A stretch of 64,000 nucleotides of DNA. It comes from Arbacia lixula. Lineage: Eukaryota; Echinodermata; Echinoidea; Arbacioida; Arbaciidae. Below, in pieces: positions 60,607 to 64,000 of the stretch (its first letter is position 1; each line of letters opens with the position of its first letter). Location: contig OZ022584.1 in the NCBI GenBank assembly GCA_963669155.1, forward strand, positions 11,574,072 to 11,638,071, written 5' to 3'. The notes beneath the pieces were generated by a model. It was not told the DNA's origin. It saw only the letters and a list, made by a program, of their open reading frames with translations, and did no database searches. The translations under genes and the position numbers were made by a program.

Positions 60607-61300
60607 GGGTGGCTGGCACGTACAGGCTAGACAGAAAATCCATTTAAGTCCCAATCACATAAGTGTACCCTGACCCTGCCTTTTTAAAATCCAAGTCCGA
60701 AATTTCAAAGACATGAATGTGGGAATGGGACAGAACGATCGACTAGACAAAGAATTTCATTCGAACAGTAATTGTGTTACATGCACCGCATGACAACAAT
60801 GGTGGCGCTCTTGGATATGGGACTCAAATCGTTGTTGTATTGATAAAGGAATACAGTCTATCATATTGCTGTGGATGTGTGGGTGTGCGTGTGCGTGTGT
60901 GTGTGAAAAGGGGAGAGGGGCTCGTTAACATTTCACACCCCTGTTACATGTCTATAGTCATGTATTCCTATGTTCCCCTTCCCCCTCACCCACACACTTT
61001 CGTTAGATAAGCAGTGAGGGAAAGGGGGGGGGGGATGGAAGGGGGAACTGTGTTCTTTTCACGCTACTTTACGATGGAATATGATGGACATGCTTAATAC
61101 TTTAAGCCCTGTTAGACGTTACAATCTTTTACTCGTATAATGAGACAAATCTGACTTTGCAAAAGGGACGCGCTCATCCCACGCCCTGAAAGGAAATATC
61201 ACAGCATTTCCTGTTTAGGCTATCTATTGCTCTATATTCATTCTCGCCTGAATTAAGATTCAGATGTTAAAAGCAAAATGTCTTACCATGTCTCTCTTAT
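59786..61300 (+). other. Region downstream of the mucin-like gene
   Basis: No coding exon seen. It holds the probable 3' UTR (an AATAAA at 60286-60291 is a candidate), a small foldback repeat at 60213-60345, a TG run joined to a G-run (60570-60609), and a second G-run at about 61024-61033. Confidence 0.55.
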
Positions 61301-61500
61301 NNNNNNNNNNNNNNNNNNNNNNNNNNNNNNNNNNNNNNNNNNNNNNNNNNNNNNNNNNNNNNNNNNNNNNNNNNNNNNNNNNNNNNNNNNNNNNNNNNNN
61401 NNNNNNNNNNNNNNNNNNNNNNNNNNNNNNNNNNNNNNNNNNNNNNNNNNNNNNNNNNNNNNNNNNNNNNNNNNNNNNNNNNNNNNNNNNNNNNNNNNNN
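61301..61500. other. Assembly gap, 200 N
   Basis: Exactly 200 unknown bases. The gap sits at the left edge of duplication copy 2, where copy 1 carries G-rich and CT-rich sequence that is hard to sequence. Confidence 1.
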
Positions 61501-61940
61501 GAGGTGAGCTTCAGCATTACTGAACCGCCAAATCCCTGTTTGATTACACCTGTTCAAATGTTACTTCTAGGTTCAAAGCCGTTGGAAACAATCAACTACA
61601 GGTAGAAGGAACGATTCATTTAAAGGGTGAGTTCAAAATGGTATGTATTTGTTTTCAGTGTAATAAATCATGATCATGATGATAAGAGTATTAGTTGACC
61701 AGTGTCATCTTCAATTAGAAGTTTAAGCAAATGCTCAGTTGTAGTTTGTATCCGCCTGGATATGTAAACCTACACAAAAAACATAACACCTGGCAGAATT
61801 CCAATTTTACAACCCAAAATTTCATCGAGCATTAATCCAGCGCCCCAACGTGTCAAAATAGATTTCATTGAGACTGACATACATTCAAGGAGAAATATGG
61901 GGAGAACGCCCAACCCCACCCCACGCCCCCTCCCCCCCCC

Positions 61941-62016
<76 letters not shown>

Positions 62017-62067
62017 CTCTTCTTATTGAATTTCCCTACGACGCCCATAAGAATCGAACTCTAGTCA

Positions 62068-62457
62068 TTAAAGGGCATTTACTGTACTGGGAAGGCAAAA
62101 AAGCCTTCAAAACGTAACTGTTAGCAATCTTCTTGCCCATGGTCTTAAAGTCATGTATTGTCCATTTTAGAAGCTTGCTGTAACTTATTTGCCCTCAAAT
62201 GACCCATATTTGGAGTAATTAATGATTAATGATTAATTCCTCAAAGTGTTCGGCCCGAAATGATCGGGCCCAACATTTTGAGGATTTGTGATTTAATCAC
62301 TCTCTACTCAAAATGTAGATCATTTGAGGGCAAATAAATTCCAGCAAGCTTCTAAAATGGGCAATACATGAATTTAAGACCATTGGCAAGAAGATTGCTA
62401 ACAATTACCTTTTGAAGGCTTTTTTTTTGCCTTCCCAGTACAGTATAAGCCCTTTAA
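62068..62457. mobile_element. TTAA-flanked MITE, family C, copy 3, with empty site at 52210
   Basis: TTAA at both ends (62068-62071 and 62454-62457); termini AGGGCATTTACTGTACTGGG and its near complement. The paralogous position in copy 1 reads gtcatTTAAgtcaag with a single TTAA, so this is an insertion in copy 2 with an empty site available for comparison. Confidence 0.93.
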
Positions 62458-63904
62458 AGTCAAGATTTTGAGGTTCACAGTCTGTTTAGATGTAGAGTTC
62501 CTAAATGAGGACTGTATGGAATTATATTGAAAGGATCATCGGCAAAATGTTATGGGTATTTATGCTATTTGTGTGACTTGTGACAAATTTTGGTCAGTAT
62601 TTCTAGGTCATCTTCATGCATTAACATATTCCTATATCGGTTGTAGTTCAATAATAGCGTGGTGGGTGGGGTGCAGTGTATCATGACTCTCCTGTACCCC
62701 CCCCCCCCCCCCTCCTTCTCATACACACATAGGCCTACACACGGATTATTTCTATGGTTTTATAAGGGACTGAAAAATAATTAGCTTGTCTGTACGGACT
62801 CACTTATGATATCATTTTGTCAAAGTTTTGAGTCCAAGGCAACAATGTTGTAAACATCATAAAACAATATACGTGTATATTTATCAATGATGAGGGCATG
62901 TGATTATCTCCAATTTTGTTTCCACATCCATGTGATTATCTGCAAGGTGATATCGCGGGCTCACTATATAGAACATTCCAAAGTCTAAGGGGCACTTGAC
63001 TAGAGCTTCTTATATGACTTGTAATCTTACATTTAGGCCTTGTTTTATTTATTCACGTACTTGGAATAAACTGGAATAAACCATGATCGCTGTTTGTCTT
63101 TCCGTTGGAAGTTCAAGCGGAGAGGTTGTAACACAACGTGCAAGAATCTATACCGAGGAACAAGTTGCCGTCTGGTAGATGAGGCTACATGGTCTGTAGG
63201 GTGCTAAGGACTCTTCGTGACTTGTCTTATTCCTGTGACTTCAGTTCGTCACGCGGTCTTACCCAGGGATTAGGCGAGTGCAGTGCATATTTTCAGCCCA
63301 TTTCCTGTATCTATTACATCCACTAACTATCTGCTACATCGATGTCTTTGCCATCATAAGTACACCGACAGATCACGTCTTGCATGTATGCATAGTTTGT
63401 GTTTCATTCTTACAGAAGTCCTGAGACGTTGAGTAGAATTGTCATTTGATGATTGGAAAGCCATCGTGTTGTGCGCTGTAATACCTTCTTCCTCTTCATT
63501 TGGGGACACTGCAGTTGGACACAAATTATGACACAGTGAGTACATTCTGCCGCTGCATTATGTTATGCTCATATTCTCGTTGGCATGCGGGTCTTAAAGT
63601 AGGCGACAGTCGGTCGGGTATGTTATGGATTTCGTTTTGGATTAATTAGTTATGTTGTATCATTTGTTAACTTCCTTGTTGTGTTTGCGATTCTCTTTCT
63701 TCGTTTAAATCTTATTTCGTTCTTTGCATCCATTCTTCGTTTTATCACATACATTTCGAATTATTCCAATTGTACTCTCATTAGAGCTACCATGCCGACT
63801 GCTGGCTGGTTTGTTTTAATTTATGCTTGTATTATGCTGTCTACTACGACAATCATTACATAGTGCTTCTCTCATTGCACTACTCCTAATATTACTACTA
63901 TTAC

Positions 63905-63924
63905 TTACGGCTCTACTACTGCTT

Positions 63925-64000
<76 letters not shown>
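63905..64000 (+). repeat. CTA trinucleotide array, truncated by the window
   Basis: Pure CTA/TAC repeat following the second duplication copy, equivalent to the array starting at 53641. Confidence 0.95.

Larger units (their letters stand above)
61501..64000 (+). repeat. Segmental duplication, copy 2
   Basis: Collinear with 51628-53720, from gaggtgagcttcagc to the CTA array at the window's end. Differences are scattered substitutions, small indels (for example about 12 bp near 61677), a shorter CT tract (61942-62023), and a 390-bp MITE at 62068-62457. It continues past the right edge, and its left end is hidden by the gap. Confidence 0.93.

Overview
This is a eukaryotic nuclear window with short exons, GT-AG introns of up to about 10 kb, many foldback transposons and microsatellites, and a 200-base assembly gap (61301-61500). 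It is very probably from a marine invertebrate deuterostome. The evidence is three genes with clear vertebrate counterparts, a Ty3/gypsy element of the Gmr1 type (a group described from deuterostomes), and many TTAA- and TA-flanked MITEs. An echinoderm, perhaps a sea urchin, is my best guess, but the species cannot be fixed from sequence alone.

Layout. (1) 1-12853, plus strand: eight exons of a protrudin (ZFYVE27) orthologue; the first exon runs off the left edge. (2) 12854-25848: intergenic, with several MITEs, a fossil non-LTR reverse transcriptase scrap, and an 8-bp-TSD transposon with internal repeats (24123-24734). (3) 25849-44043, minus strand: nine exons of a DNA polymerase X gene of the Pol mu/TdT type, complete from start to stop (557 aa). 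Its long intron between 29214 and 39354 holds a TTAA transposon (29283-38884), which itself contains a complete, nearly pristine LTR retrotransposon (29880-37179). (4) 44044-47786: a divergent upstream region followed by SMIM8 on the plus strand. Its only coding intron carries a degenerate tandem copy of its own first coding exon. (5) 47787-56312: MITEs, long purine/pyrimidine tracts, a 1.2-kb TAC-type trinucleotide array, and one copy of a segmental duplication. (6) 56313-about 59785, plus strand: a mucin-like single-pass membrane protein gene I cannot name. (7) 59786-64000: low-complexity DNA, the gap, and the second copy of the duplication, which carries a MITE missing from the first.

The most notable object is the LTR retrotransposon. 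One open 1609-codon Gag-Pol frame places integrase before reverse transcriptase/RNase H, the reverse of normal Ty3/gypsy order, and has a SCAN-like capsid region. Its two 914-bp LTRs differ at one position that I could see. It has a tRNA-Pro-type primer site, a polypurine tract and a TAGG target duplication, so it looks recently mobile.

The host genes do not form one pathway. Protrudin acts at the endoplasmic reticulum and endosomes, Pol mu/TdT in DNA end joining, and SMIM8 is a small membrane protein of unknown role. Linkage of the polymerase gene to ZFYVE27 may be ancient, since human DNTT and ZFYVE27 both lie in 10q24.
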